Made by a program: the position numbers and the translations under genes
Shown here: positions 1-8,665 of the stretch, piece by piece
Layout: the number at the start of each line of letters is the position of its first letter
Position numbering within the stretch: the first letter of the stretch is position 1
Origin: Clostridia bacterium
GTDB taxonomy: Bacteria > Bacillota_A > Clostridia > Oscillospirales > CAG-272
Length of the DNA: 64,000 bases
Direction: 5' to 3'
Assembly: GCA_017466455.1 (NCBI GenBank)
Contig: JAFTUD010000002.1
Span: 235,913-299,912, forward strand
Notes under the pieces: model-generated
Told to the model about the DNA's origin: nothing
Database searches by the model: none
What the model saw: only the letters and a program-made list of their open reading frames with translations

Positions 1-503
1 ACAACATCGATTCCAAGTGATTTTGCGATCTCTATTTCCAAATTTGCGGTAACACCGGTATCAACCGTAATAATAAGATTAGTCCCATTAGCTGATAGCT
101 TTTCAATGGCGGAAGCCGATACACCGTATCCCTCGGTCTTTCTGCTTGGTATATAATAATCTACATTTACACCCAAGCTATTAAGATACAAATATAGGAT
201 GCTAACAGATGTAACACCGTCAACATCATAATCCCCAAATATGGAAATATGCTCCTTGCTTTCTATTGCCGACAGAATTCGCCTGGCACCTATTTCCATA
301 TCATTAAGCAAAAATGGGTCATGCATTTTTTCATCGCTTTTTAAAACGAATGCCTGTGCCAATTCCGCACTATTATATCCTCTATTTAAAACAAGCGTCG
401 ACAAAATCGCACTTACACCAAGTGCGGATTCTATTTCATTGACAATTTTATTGTCAATTTCGCTTGATTTTACATTCCAATTTTTTCTCTCTTTTGTCAA
501 CAT
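1..503 (-). CDS. recJ: Single-stranded-DNA-specific exonuclease RecJ (N-terminal part, cut by window edge)
   Basis: Reading leftward from ATG at 503, the frame stays open to the window edge (about 167 residues). The protein contains the DHH-family motif I, GDYDVDG, in the context IFGDYDVDGVTSVSILYLY, and further on a second metal-site stretch around VDTGVTA. These are the hallmarks of RecJ, the 5'-3' single-strand exonuclease used in recombination and mismatch repair. The rest of the gene (DHHA1 and OB-fold parts) lies outside the window. It starts 9 nt after the stop of the FAD oxidoreductase gene, so it is probably the last gene seen of the cdaA operon. Its ribosome binding site (AGAGAG) is weak. 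The identification rests on the catalytic motif and the conserved N-terminal layout. Confidence 0.88.
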   Translation of the reverse strand, partial: MLTKERKNWNVKSSEIDNKIVNEIESALGVSAILSTLVLNRGYNSAELAQAFVLKSDEKMHDPFLLNDMEIGARRILSAIESKEHISIFGDYDVDGVTSVSILYLYLNSLGVNVDYYIPSRKTEGYGVSASAIEKLSANGTNLIITVDTGVTANLEIEIAKSLGIDV

Positions 504-512
504 ATTAACTCT

Positions 513-2084
513 CTATTTTTTTAATATTGCTAAAGCGACATTGATTCCGTCAACCGATGCACTCATTATTCCGCCGGCATATCCCGCACCCTCCCCACAG
601 GGGTAAATGCTTGAATGAGAAAACGCGCTATAGCTTTCATTTCTTAATATTCTAAGCGGTGCAGATGTCCTTGTTTCCACACCTGTAATCGGCACATCGG
701 ACGCGTCAAAGCCCTTTATCCTCTTTCCAAATTCGCTAAACCCAAGCTTCAAATAATCACAAACGAATTTTGGCAAAATTTTGTTCATATCACAAACGCT
801 TACTCCGCCATTCATATACGAGGGAAGAATCCTCTTGGGCTCAAGAATTGCTTTTTCATTATAAAAATCTCCCAATGTCTGCACAGGAGCGTTGTAATTT
901 GCGCCCGCGGTCAAAAAAGCCGTTTTTTCAAGCTCTCTTTGAAATTCAATAGCCTTGATGGGGGAGCTTCCGTAATCCTCTTTATCAACCTGAACAACAA
1001 TGGCTGAATTAGCATTTATTCCATCTCTTGCGTGTACACTCATTCCGTTTACTACAACGGCATTTTCCTCACTTGATGCACAAACAACCTCTCCGCCCGG
1101 GCACATACAAAAGGAATAAACACCCTTGTTATCCTTACGATACGAAACATTGTAGTCAGCAGATCCAAGCCTTTCATCACCTGCAAAAGTGCCATACATA
1201 GCTTCATTTATTTCCGCTTGCAAATGCTCAACTCTAACACCGACGGAAAACGCCTTCGGCTCAACGGCAAATCCGGAATTCATCAAATACTCATAAGTAT
1301 CTCTTGCACTGTGACCTATTGCCAAAATTAAAGATGAATAAGGAATATCACCTTTTGTTGTATAAGCTACCGTGTCGGAAAACGATGTAAGCTTTGTATT
1401 ATACATGATTTTTCCTCCAAGGCTTCTTATTTCCTTATCAATACCTTTAACAACATTACGCAAAAGATCAGTACCGATATGAGGCTTAGCCATATACTTT
1501 ATCTCAGCTGGCGCACCATGCTCGCAAAATGTAGACAAAACAAACGCACATTTTGGATCATTTATTCTCGTTGTAAGCTTTCCGTCAGAAAATGTACCTG
1601 CTCCGCCTGCGCCGAACTGAATATTCGTGTCAATATCAAGCCTTTTTGTCTTATAAAAGCTTTCTACACGCTCAACTCTTGTATCAACATCAGCCCCTCG
1701 CTCAATTACGACGGGCTTAAGTCCTGCTCTCGCCAAAATCAGTGCGCAAAACATTCCTGCAGGACCAAATCCAACAACAACGGGAGGATTTTTTGGCATC
1801 TGCTTAGGAGCTACTATATCTATACCGTCATTCGGCAGTAATTTCATTCCATTTTTAGCAAGTAATGCCTGAGATGGCTCTCTAACACACTCAACCTCTG
1901 CGCAAACAGTAGATACAAACTTAATATCATCATTATGGCGAGCATCTATTGAGCGCTTGTAAACATACATGCTTGACGCATTTGAAAAGACGCGTGCTTT
2001 TGAGATACGCGTCTTTGCTATTTTGAATATATCGTCATCAACAGCACTAATGTTTGTTTTAATTTGTTCTATTAAAATTCTCAT
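513..2084 (-). CDS. NAD(P)/FAD-dependent oxidoreductase (COG2509-type FAD-dependent dehydrogenase)
   Basis: The 523-residue protein has a small N-terminal domain (about residues 1-95) and then a Rossmann FAD-binding fold beginning with VGFGPAGMFCAL at about 104-115 and an acidic residue (E128) at the end of the second strand. Further FAD-contact stretches are FGAGGAGTFSDGKL and, near the C-terminus, PCGEGAGYAGGIMSA. This is the layout of the uncharacterised FAD-dependent dehydrogenase family common in Clostridia; the substrate is unknown. The start codon overlaps the cdaR stop (ATGA at 2081-2084), indicating translational coupling in the cdaA operon. Whether it has any link to c-di-AMP signalling cannot be told from sequence. 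Confidence 0.8.
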   Translation of the reverse strand: MRILIEQIKTNISAVDDDIFKIAKTRISKARVFSNASSMYVYKRSIDARHNDDIKFVSTVCAEVECVREPSQALLAKNGMKLLPNDGIDIVAPKQMPKNPPVVVGFGPAGMFCALILARAGLKPVVIERGADVDTRVERVESFYKTKRLDIDTNIQFGAGGAGTFSDGKLTTRINDPKCAFVLSTFCEHGAPAEIKYMAKPHIGTDLLRNVVKGIDKEIRSLGGKIMYNTKLTSFSDTVAYTTKGDIPYSSLILAIGHSARDTYEYLMNSGFAVEPKAFSVGVRVEHLQAEINEAMYGTFAGDERLGSADYNVSYRKDNKGVYSFCMCPGGEVVCASSEENAVVVNGMSVHARDGINANSAIVVQVDKEDYGSSPIKAIEFQRELEKTAFLTAGANYNAPVQTLGDFYNEKAILEPKRILPSYMNGGVSVCDMNKILPKFVCDYLKLGFSEFGKRIKGFDASDVPITGVETRTSAPLRILRNESYSAFSHSSIYPCGEGAGYAGGIMSASVDGINVALAILKK

Positions 2085-2497
2085 TTTTCACTTACCGAAA
2101 CAATAATTTCGGTTGCTGTTGACTCGTTTGTTAAAACAAGATCAGAAGATTCTCCACTAAGAAGATAAATTTCATACTTTCCATTAGCCTCAACAATCTT
2201 AAAATCCTTTGCTTTAAGGTCAACTATATTCTTCCTAACACCCTTAACGGTAATGTCCGCATATCCAATAGGCTCAGAGTCAATAAAGCTTGAGCATATT
2301 TGTACATCATTAAACTCTCTTTGAATTACGGTTGTGTCAGTTTCCATAACCCACAACCAAATAAATATTGCCAATACAATACATACTGTAAAAGCAATTA
2401 TAGAACCTACCCTACTCTTTTTGGGAGTATCGGAGTCCGCAGAGGCCGCTGCAACCTCGGCGGTGTCTATGTCGGTAGTTTTAGAAAATCTATCCAT
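2081..2497 (-). CDS. cdaR: CdaR-like membrane regulator of diadenylate cyclase (YbbR domain protein)
   Basis: This 138-residue protein has an acidic/Ala-rich cytoplasmic tail (1-25), one transmembrane helix (about 31-51) and an extracytoplasmic stretch of about 85 residues. That is the topology of CdaR/YbbR proteins, which bind CdaA in the membrane and tune its activity. Classical CdaR has several YbbR repeats (over 300 residues); here there is room for only one, so this is a short version, or one cut down in this lineage. It lies 9 nt downstream of cdaA and overlaps the next gene by 4 nt. Position next to cdaA is the main support; the YbbR assignment by sequence alone is weaker. Confidence 0.72.
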   Translation of the reverse strand: MDRFSKTTDIDTAEVAAASADSDTPKKSRVGSIIAFTVCIVLAIFIWLWVMETDTTVIQREFNDVQICSSFIDSEPIGYADITVKGVRKNIVDLKAKDFKIVEANGKYEIYLLSGESSDLVLTNESTATEIIVSVSEK

Positions 2498-2506
2498 AAC
2501 CTCTCC

Positions 2507-3370
2507 TTATTTTTGTCTTTTGTGGTTAATTCTGTGCTTTGCTCCGCGCTTTTCCTTTTGATTTAACTTATCTTGAAGGAGAAATTCCTCAAGCTTCTCT
2601 TTAATTGTAGACTTGGTGAAATTTCTATAAATATGTCCCTCATTAGTAATTGAAACAACTCCTGTTTCTTCAGAAACAACAACCGCAAGACAGTCACTAA
2701 CCTCACTTATTCCTATTGCTGCGCGGTGCCTTGTTCCAAGGTCGCTTGCAACATCAGGCTTGTTTGTAAGCGGAAGCATGCAACCGGCACTATAGATTTT
2801 AGCATCTCTTATGATAATAGCGCCATCGTGAAGCGGTGCTTTATTAAAGAAGATGTTTCTTATCAAGAATACACTCGGCTGAGCATTAAGAATAGTTCCC
2901 GTAGGAGTGTAATCTCCAAGCTTTGTACTACGCTCAAAAACTATAATTGCGCCTGTCTTAGTCTTCGCAAGCTCAAATATAGCATTAGAAACGATAGTTA
3001 TCATGTCCTCAACGGAGGACGGGGTCTTCGTTTCTCCTATGCTCTTTACGCCCTTTATCGGATTGTCTCCAATCTTCTCCAAGGCAGAACGAATTTCGGG
3101 CTGAAATATTACAATCAGCACAACAATTCCAAAATCAAAGAAATGTGACAGTAAAAACTGCATAGAGCGCAGATTAAGTAATGCGCATATCAATCCCACA
3201 AGTGCAAGAATTCCTATTCCTGCCATAAGCTTTCCAGCTCGTCTTTCCTTTACGAATTTATATATAACAAAAAGCACCGCCGAAAGACACGCTATATCTA
3301 ATACATCAAAAAAGGTAATCATTGTAAAATGCCTAAACATATGAGCAATGAAATCCAATGCGACTTTCAT
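2507..3370 (-). CDS. cdaA: Diadenylate cyclase CdaA (c-di-AMP synthase)
   Basis: The enzyme makes cyclic di-AMP from two ATP at the membrane. From the ATG at 3370 it has 287 residues: hydrophobic segments at about 20-40, 48-66 and 78-90, then the DAC catalytic domain with the DGA motif at 182-184 and the RHR motif at 214-216, both intact, and a basic C-terminal tail. The frame is open upstream to a TTG at 3406, but the ATG at 3370 has a good GGGAG ribosome binding site 7 nt before it and is preferred. It heads the operon cdaA-cdaR-oxidoreductase-recJ. c-di-AMP controls potassium and osmolyte balance and wall homeostasis in Firmicutes. Confidence 0.95.
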   Translation of the reverse strand: MKVALDFIAHMFRHFTMITFFDVLDIACLSAVLFVIYKFVKERRAGKLMAGIGILALVGLICALLNLRSMQFLLSHFFDFGIVVLIVIFQPEIRSALEKIGDNPIKGVKSIGETKTPSSVEDMITIVSNAIFELAKTKTGAIIVFERSTKLGDYTPTGTILNAQPSVFLIRNIFFNKAPLHDGAIIIRDAKIYSAGCMLPLTNKPDVASDLGTRHRAAIGISEVSDCLAVVVSEETGVVSITNEGHIYRNFTKSTIKEKLEEFLLQDKLNQKEKRGAKHRINHKRQK

Positions 3371-3425
3371 AATATTTCTCCCATATTCTTTATAATAAAC
3401 GCGCAAAATATTGCTTATTATTTAA

Positions 3426-3454
3426 ATTATAACACATGTAATTGTTTTTGCCAA
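3426..3454 (-). promoter_or_regulatory. Sigma-A type promoter of the cdaA operon
   Basis: On the minus strand, TTGGCA (3449-3454) and TATAAT (3426-3431) are separated by exactly 17 nt. Transcription would begin around 3419, about 50 nt before the cdaA ATG. Confidence 0.75.
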
Positions 3455-3560
3455 GATTTTTTAGAATATTTTTGCATTATTTTTTTAAAAAAGCACGATT
3501 TTTATTGCATTTTAAAAGATTTTTATCACTTTCGCTTAAAAAAAGCTAAAAATGAGGGCG

Positions 3561-4253
3561 TCAAATTACCCTTGCGCCCCCAAAATCAAACACTTGTCCG
3601 TGTCTAATGCAAAAAACTCTCATATTTAGATCGTTAATTTTTTTATATATTATGTCATAATCAGGATGCTTTTTTATGTCCCCAAAGAAGTATACCGTAT
3701 CGTCAATGACAAAGCTTGCACCACCAATAAATCCATAATCATACTTCTCTATTTTAATTCCGCCCGCGGATATCAGCGTCGCATTTTTGCCAGCCGATTT
3801 TATAGCGTCATAAATGCCCTTGTCGGCGGTTATTGCATTTTTTTCGTCAAGGACAAGAGTTGAGCATGCGGAATATCCTTGCTTTACATCGATAAAATCG
3901 TATCCGTTATCAATAGCATAGCTTAAAATCTCCCTTGATATGTATTTTGAATTTGCGAACAAGGTTTTTCCCATAACAAGAATATTTAGCGCCACATCGT
4001 TTGGATAACTTTTATCGCAAGCTATGCCCAAAGGCACTACTGTATATCCGCTTTTCTCAGCTTTATCAAAAATTTCCTTATTATCAAAATAATAATCCGA
4101 ATAACAAAAAATTCGCTTGTCAAGAACAAACACAAGCATATCGGCATGCGTGCTTACGGGTGTATCAAGTGCTTGATACGGCTTAAGAGGAAGCACATCA
4201 TTATTCGTTTTTTCTCCTACCTCAGAAAAAATAAGCTCGCTTACAAAAATCAT
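3561..4253 (-). CDS. GME-fold protein resembling DUF6873 (arginine deiminase/amidinotransferase superfamily-like)
   Basis: This 230-residue soluble protein has no signal peptide. Repeating hydrophobic strands followed by polar loops (ADMLVFVLDKRIFCY, NILVMGKTLFANSKY, IDVKQGYSACSTLVLDEKNAITAD, GFIGGASFVIDDTVYFFGD) suggest the pseudo-symmetric beta-beta-alpha-beta units of guanidino-modifying-enzyme folds, and the length fits the clostridial family annotated as DUF6873. A Cys in QGYSACSTLVL could be the nucleophile position. The function is unknown. It has its own promoter and a good AGGAG site 4 nt before the ATG. The family call is from memory of the pattern. Confidence 0.5.
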   Translation of the reverse strand: MIFVSELIFSEVGEKTNNDVLPLKPYQALDTPVSTHADMLVFVLDKRIFCYSDYYFDNKEIFDKAEKSGYTVVPLGIACDKSYPNDVALNILVMGKTLFANSKYISREILSYAIDNGYDFIDVKQGYSACSTLVLDEKNAITADKGIYDAIKSAGKNATLISAGGIKIEKYDYGFIGGASFVIDDTVYFFGDIKKHPDYDIIYKKINDLNMRVFCIRHGQVFDFGGARVI

Positions 4254-4309
4254 CGCTCCTAAGCCCCCTCTTTCTCAAGCATAACATCATCAAAGATAAT
4301 CTTTTATTT

Positions 4310-4338
4310 ATTATACCACAAATGCGTGTAAAAGTAAA
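4310..4338 (-). promoter_or_regulatory. Sigma-A type promoter of the GME-fold gene
   Basis: Minus strand TTTACT (4333-4338), 17-nt spacer, TATAAT (4310-4315), with an extended -10 TGG just before it. Confidence 0.6.
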
Positions 4339-4345
4339 TACATAT

Positions 4346-4374
4346 GAAAAAAAGACCGCTTACACGGTCCTTTT
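4346..4374 (-). terminator. Rho-independent terminator after rpmB
   Basis: Minus strand hairpin GGACCG-TGTAAG-CGGTCT followed by a run of seven T, 20 nt past the rpmB stop. Confidence 0.8.
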
Positions 4375-4393
4375 ATTCAAAACATTCAAAAAC

Positions 4394-4582
4394 TTAGATT
4401 GCACGAACAACCTTGCCAGAGCGAAGGCAACGAGAGCATACATTTACAGTTTTGTTGGAGCCGTTTACAACAGCCTTTACTCTTCTGATGTTTGGTTTCC
4501 AAGCTCTGTTAGTTTTACGGTTTGAGTGAGATACATTGTGTCCGAATGCAACACCTTTTCCGCAGATAGAACACTTAGCCAT
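4394..4582 (-). CDS. rpmB: 50S ribosomal protein L28
   Basis: The 62-residue basic protein has the L28 signature: N-terminal MAKCSICGKG, the central NRKTNRAWKPN stretch and a C-terminal CSRCLRSGKVVR. The two CxxC pairs (C4/C7 and C49/C52) form the zinc site of the zinc-binding (C+) form of L28. Length is normal. It is monocistronic, with its own promoter, a GGAGGTG ribosome binding site and a terminator. It binds 23S rRNA in the large subunit. Confidence 0.97.
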   Translation of the reverse strand: MAKCSICGKGVAFGHNVSHSNRKTNRAWKPNIRRVKAVVNGSNKTVNVCSRCLRSGKVVRAI

Positions 4583-4637
4583 TTTTTACACCTCCATGTA
4601 AGTAGAAAAAAGTATACTACTAAAATTCACGCTTAGT

Positions 4638-4666
4638 ATTATAACATAGTCTTTTTAGAATTGCAA
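4638..4666 (-). promoter_or_regulatory. Sigma-A type promoter of rpmB
   Basis: Minus strand TTGCAA (4661-4666), 17-nt spacer, TATAAT (4638-4643). Confidence 0.7.
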
Positions 4667-4689
4667 TAGTAATTTCTAAATTTTTTAAA

Positions 4690-6294
4690 TTATTTTTTAT
4701 TTATCCTTTTTAGTATATGCTCAAGAGAAATTCCATACTTGGCAGCTATGTCCTTCGCATAGCTCTTTCCGTCGGGCTTAGCGCGCGTAATCTTAAAGCT
4801 CCGTTGTCCATCTTCCATTCCTGCGACAAGGGTATCTATCCTTGCTCCACCCGATGATACACACTTTTCGTTAATATCGTTTATCATCGTTGAAAGCTCA
4901 TGCAAGTGAGTTGAAAAGATTCCTCTGCACTTAGCCATAGAAAATCCGCAAAGCACCTCGGATGCAATATATGAGCCCTCAAAGGAGCCTGTTGAAGAAA
5001 GCGATTCATCAAGAAGGACAAGGCTATTTTCCGTAACCTTACCAAAAATATCATCTAAGCGCGCACATTCCTCTCCAAGCCTTCCCTTATCTATCGTATC
5101 CTCAGAGCCAGTTGGGAAATGCGTAAAAATCGCATCAACAGGGCTAATTTCAGCACTTACTGCAGGGACCGGCAAGCCAAGCTGAGCAAGAGCAAAGGAA
5201 ATACCGACTGCGCATGTTATGACCGATTTTCCTCCTCTATTAGGTCCTGACAAAACGAAAAATCTGCCGTTTTCATCAAAGCAAAAGTCATTGTCAACCA
5301 TTTTTTCATTTAGCTTAGTTGCAACAACAGGATTATAGATTCCCTTAGCGCTAAAGCCCTTTTCTTCCATGGGCAAAATTGTTGGAAAGCAAATAGGATT
5401 TTCGGAATTTTTCAACGCCTTAATAAGCTCTGTGCCCTTTACCATGAATTCTATCTCAGGCAAAAGCTTAATGAGAAAATCAGCATTTTCAAGCACATAT
5501 GCTTGAACAACTTTTTTCCAGGACCTCATAGATGATTTAAAGACATCGTTGAGTGCATAATTAAATGCGTTTGTTAGTGCTATCTGCTGATTATCGCTTT
5601 GTCCCTTTTTAAAAGGAATAAGCGGAGCTATGCAGGTATATTCATCGTTTTTGAAGTCAAGTCGGAGTATTTTTTCAAGTAGATCTCCCGATTTAAATCT
5701 TTCGTTATTAACGCTTAAAACCCCAGCAGCGTCGGGACGGAGCTTTGAATCAAGATTTACTCCTATTGTAATGCTTTTAACTTCTCTTACGCGAGAGGTA
5801 AGCTCCTTCATTTTTTTATTTAGGTCAACATAATACTCGCTCTCGGTAAGCTCCTTTATAGCTTTTGCAAAGTTAATAAGAGCCTCGCTTTTGAAGTTAT
5901 CAATCATCGGATACAGACCGTTTGCCAAAAGCTCCATAACCGAAATATATAGCTCTATTTCAGTTATACTGTATAAATAGCCCTCGCTCGGCTCGGTATC
6001 CTGCGACATTTTACGAATCTCGGCAATATCAGACAAAATTGGAGTAGCCTTAAGCAAAACATCGCAAAGCTCAGCATTTTCTGCTAAATCAGCAAAAACC
6101 CGTTGTCTATATTTAATAATTTCGGAATCGGTGGTAAAATAATCTCCAAGAAAGCTATTTTTCAAATCAATCAATGTATCAAGCTCAAGAGCCTCAAGCA
6201 CCTCGTTTGAAATGCTTGCAGAAAATTTACCGTTTTCAGCCTTGGTAAGCTTTTCAGCATTTGGATAAATAAGACTAATTTCTATGTTTTGCAT
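4690..6294 (-). CDS. Stand-alone MutS-like ATPase (MutS core and C-terminal domains, no mismatch-recognition domain)
   Basis: The 534-residue protein ends in a MutS-type ABC ATPase: Walker A GPNRGGKS at 350-357, signature-like stretch around GSEDTIDKGRLGEECARL (396-413), Walker B LVLLDE at 425-430 followed by SLSSTG, and STHLHE at 461-466. Residues 1-330 are helical and match the MutS lever/clamp part. The N-terminal mismatch-recognition domain (Phe-X-Glu) of MutS1 is absent, as is a C-terminal Smr nuclease domain, so it is neither MutS1 nor a typical MutS2. Such short MutS relatives are common in Clostridia and their role is not established. The third Walker A residue is R rather than the usual M (GPNMGGKS). 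ATPase activity is likely. Confidence 0.8.
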   Translation of the reverse strand: MQNIEISLIYPNAEKLTKAENGKFSASISNEVLEALELDTLIDLKNSFLGDYFTTDSEIIKYRQRVFADLAENAELCDVLLKATPILSDIAEIRKMSQDTEPSEGYLYSITEIELYISVMELLANGLYPMIDNFKSEALINFAKAIKELTESEYYVDLNKKMKELTSRVREVKSITIGVNLDSKLRPDAAGVLSVNNERFKSGDLLEKILRLDFKNDEYTCIAPLIPFKKGQSDNQQIALTNAFNYALNDVFKSSMRSWKKVVQAYVLENADFLIKLLPEIEFMVKGTELIKALKNSENPICFPTILPMEEKGFSAKGIYNPVVATKLNEKMVDNDFCFDENGRFFVLSGPNRGGKSVITCAVGISFALAQLGLPVPAVSAEISPVDAIFTHFPTGSEDTIDKGRLGEECARLDDIFGKVTENSLVLLDESLSSTGSFEGSYIASEVLCGFSMAKCRGIFSTHLHELSTMINDINEKCVSSGGARIDTLVAGMEDGQRSFKITRAKPDGKSYAKDIAAKYGISLEHILKRINKK

Positions 6295-6386
6295 CGTTTC
6301 CCTCGCTTTAATTCATTCAATGTTATTATATTATCATAAAATTAATCAATTGAAAAGAGTTTTTTCAAAAAAACCGACTTCTTTAC

Positions 6387-6415
6387 TTGAAAACTTCAAT
6401 TTATTATGGTAAAAT
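6387..6415 (+). promoter_or_regulatory. Sigma-A type promoter of the TIM-barrel isomerase gene
   Basis: TTGAAA (6387-6392), 17-nt spacer, TAAAAT (6410-6415) with TGG before the -10. It runs straight into the gene's ribosome binding site, giving a very short leader. Confidence 0.7.
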
Positions 6416-6435
6416 CGTTCAAAAGAGGTGATTTT

Positions 6436-7257
6436 ATGCCAAAGCTGCTATGCTCAACAGGCGCTCTTGTCGGGAGAGCTTGTAATTATGATTTTTCACT
6501 GATTGAGAAGCATATACCCGCTCTAATTAGCGATAATTTAATTTGCGGTATGGAATTTATGATGATTCCATATTACTATGACCATTTGAACGAGGTTGCT
6601 CAAACTGTTATAAGGAGTTGTGCGCCTGTACCTGTTATACATTGCGAAAAGGATGTTGGAGTGCTTCTTTCCGACTGTTCAAGCGAGTCAACAAGCAAAT
6701 CGTTTGAGCTTTTCAAAATAAACTGTGAATTGGGTCAAAAATTCAACAGTAAAAAAATGGTTTTTCATCTATGGGGCGGAGTAAAAAGCGACTTCAATGT
6801 CGACTATAACATCTCAAAGCTTGATAAATTTATAAATATCGCAAAATCATATAATTTGACGCTTCTTGTTGAAAACATTCCCTGCACTACTCACTCCGGA
6901 ATGAAAAATTGGCTTAAAATATTGTCACAGCTTCCAGCCGTTGATTTCACATTTGATACAAGATTTGGTGCGTTTCATGATGAAATTCCCGAAATATTAC
7001 AATCAAGCACCGTTTGGGAGCATATCAAGCACATACATATAAGCGACTATTCCTCATATCCAAGAGATTTTTCAAAAATTCGCCCTATTCTTCACCCCGG
7101 CGAGGGAGTTATTGATTTTAATTATATTTTTTCCAAGCTTAAAGCAAGAAATTATACCCATACCATAACCCTTGAATCCCCCGTTATGCAACCAGATGGA
7201 ATAGATCTTGAAAAGCTCAAAAAATCATTAGCTTATATAAAAAACAACCTTTGGTAA
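6436..7257 (+). CDS. Sugar phosphate isomerase/epimerase family TIM-barrel protein
   Basis: The 273-residue protein is a xylose-isomerase-like TIM barrel. It has the spaced metal-site motifs of this family: a Glu in LLVENIPC, an Asp in FTFDTRFGAFH, a His in IKHIHISDY and a Glu near the end in ITLESP, plus LHPGEGVIDF typical of the family. The substrate cannot be predicted; members isomerise or epimerise sugars and inositols, and some are endonuclease IV relatives. The frame is open from 6406, but the ATG at 6436 has an AGAGGTG site and lies just after the promoter, so it is taken as the start. It is monocistronic. Confidence 0.8.
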   Translation: MPKLLCSTGALVGRACNYDFSLIEKHIPALISDNLICGMEFMMIPYYYDHLNEVAQTVIRSCAPVPVIHCEKDVGVLLSDCSSESTSKSFELFKINCELGQKFNSKKMVFHLWGGVKSDFNVDYNISKLDKFINIAKSYNLTLLVENIPCTTHSGMKNWLKILSQLPAVDFTFDTRFGAFHDEIPEILQSSTVWEHIKHIHISDYSSYPRDFSKIRPILHPGEGVIDFNYIFSKLKARNYTHTITLESPVMQPDGIDLEKLKKSLAYIKNNLW

Positions 7258-7270
7258 AAACATAATTTTT

Positions 7271-7297
7271 GGCATACCTAAACCTCATAGGTATGCC
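7271..7297 (+). terminator. Hairpin terminator after the TIM-barrel gene
   Basis: GGCATACCTA-aacctca-TAGGTATGCC, a 10-bp perfect stem 14 nt after the stop. The T-run downstream is poor, so termination strength is uncertain. Confidence 0.55.
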
Positions 7298-7320
7298 TTC
7301 TAAATTCAGCGTTTTCTGTC

Positions 7321-7349
7321 AAGACAAATTCATATTAACATGATATAAT
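7321..7349 (+). promoter_or_regulatory. Extended -10 promoter of the AraC regulator gene
   Basis: TATAAT at 7344-7349 preceded by TGA (extended -10). The -35 AAGACA (7321-7326) at 17 nt is weak. Confidence 0.55.
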
Positions 7350-7404
7350 GGCATTACAAATATACAGCTGAATGTTTGAAACTAAAAATTGGAGGGCTAT
7401 TTAT

Positions 7405-8637
7405 ATGGAAAATAGCGAGCTTATTACAAAGGCACTAAATTATATACAAGCTGAAAGTGCAAAAAACGACATTACGATTGATGATATAGCCTCTCATGCA
7501 GGATTTTCTACCGATTATTTCAATCGTGTTTTCTTTGCGCATACTGGATTTAACATTATGGAATATGTCCGCTTCAGCCGTTTAAAAAATGCAGCACAGC
7601 TTCTAAGATTAACAAGCAATAGCATTCTTGACATTGCCTTGGAATGCGGTTATGAGGCGCATGAAAGCTTCTCAAGAGCATTTAAAAATCAATACGGCGT
7701 CTCCCCGAGCGAATACAGAGAAAGAAACAAAAAAACAGAATTGCATTACGGCGATTTTCATAACGATACAATCGGCGCACGGCTTTTACATGAATTCAAA
7801 AGCTTTAAAATTGCAGATAGCGATGAAATAATTGACTATTTGTTAGAAACCGATCCTCTTCGCTACGGATATACCGCAATTTGCTTCCGTATCAACGGCG
7901 GAGTCGCTCTATACGACGGAGAAAGCTTCAAAAACGGCTTTGTTTGGTTTTCGGAGTGGGATAATCGCTTTGAGGGAGATATTATTTGCAATGACTGGGA
8001 CAAAATAGCTGAGTATAAGAAAACATTCTCCGATCAACGCTTTGATATGGTCTTACTAACATCAGAGCCCGATCAAATCATAATGGACGAGCTAAAAAAA
8101 CGAGGTGTACTCGTTAACGGCATCTCTCGTCGTCAAATCAACATATACACAGCTGACTCGTACACCCTTCCTTTTCTTGAAGGTATCTCAATGCGTCTAA
8201 TTAAATACGAAGATTTTTCGGCTGTCAAAAAATTCTTTTTTCAGAAGCATCCCTCGGACAAAAATCAATCACCACGCCTGAAATATTTAGAAAACGAATT
8301 ATACCAAAGAGATGTCATGGGCAACACAGAGCATTCCGTATTTATGTTTGGCATATTCAAAAATAATTCGTTGATTGGAATTAGCGACGGTGGATTGCAA
8401 AGTGCGCATGGATTTACAATCAATAATTGTATAATAACATCCTTTTTACCCGAATATGAAAACGAAGAACTATATCAATATGCTTTCAAATTTGTAACAA
8501 ATTCCGCGCTCGAACGAGGAGCTCTGCCTGTTGATGATACCCAAACCCCTTTCACCCCCAATGAAAATAGAAGCGGAAGCTTCAATTCTACCGATTTAGG
8601 GTATAAAGCTGTTATGAATATATGCATTTTTAAATGA
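7405..8637 (+). CDS. AraC-family transcriptional regulator with C-terminal GNAT-like domain
   Basis: From the ATG at 7405 (GGAGGG 8 nt upstream; the frame is open from 7372) the protein has 410 residues. Residues about 1-105 are an AraC/XylS pair of helix-turn-helix motifs at the N-terminus (DDIASHAGFSTDYFNRVFFAHTGF and ILDIALECGYEAHESFSRAFK, then YGVSPSEYRE). The remaining 300 residues hold a mixed alpha/beta region and a C-terminal part resembling an acetyltransferase fold (ISMRLIKYEDFSAVKKFF, SVFMFGIFKNNSLIGISDGG). Having the DNA-binding domain first and a large sensor domain after it is the reverse of classical AraC. It is a paralog of the gene at 38617-39810. Target genes and ligand are unknown. 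Confidence 0.8.
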   Translation: MENSELITKALNYIQAESAKNDITIDDIASHAGFSTDYFNRVFFAHTGFNIMEYVRFSRLKNAAQLLRLTSNSILDIALECGYEAHESFSRAFKNQYGVSPSEYRERNKKTELHYGDFHNDTIGARLLHEFKSFKIADSDEIIDYLLETDPLRYGYTAICFRINGGVALYDGESFKNGFVWFSEWDNRFEGDIICNDWDKIAEYKKTFSDQRFDMVLLTSEPDQIIMDELKKRGVLVNGISRRQINIYTADSYTLPFLEGISMRLIKYEDFSAVKKFFFQKHPSDKNQSPRLKYLENELYQRDVMGNTEHSVFMFGIFKNNSLIGISDGGLQSAHGFTINNCIITSFLPEYENEELYQYAFKFVTNSALERGALPVDDTQTPFTPNENRSGSFNSTDLGYKAVMNICIFK

Positions 8638-8665
8638 CCGTTTGTGGCAACCTATTCCAACCGAT

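Noticed and set aside
241..606. Plus-strand open frame over recJ and the oxidoreductase gene
   Set aside because: It is a shadow of real minus-strand genes; it has no ribosome binding site and its product looks like no protein.
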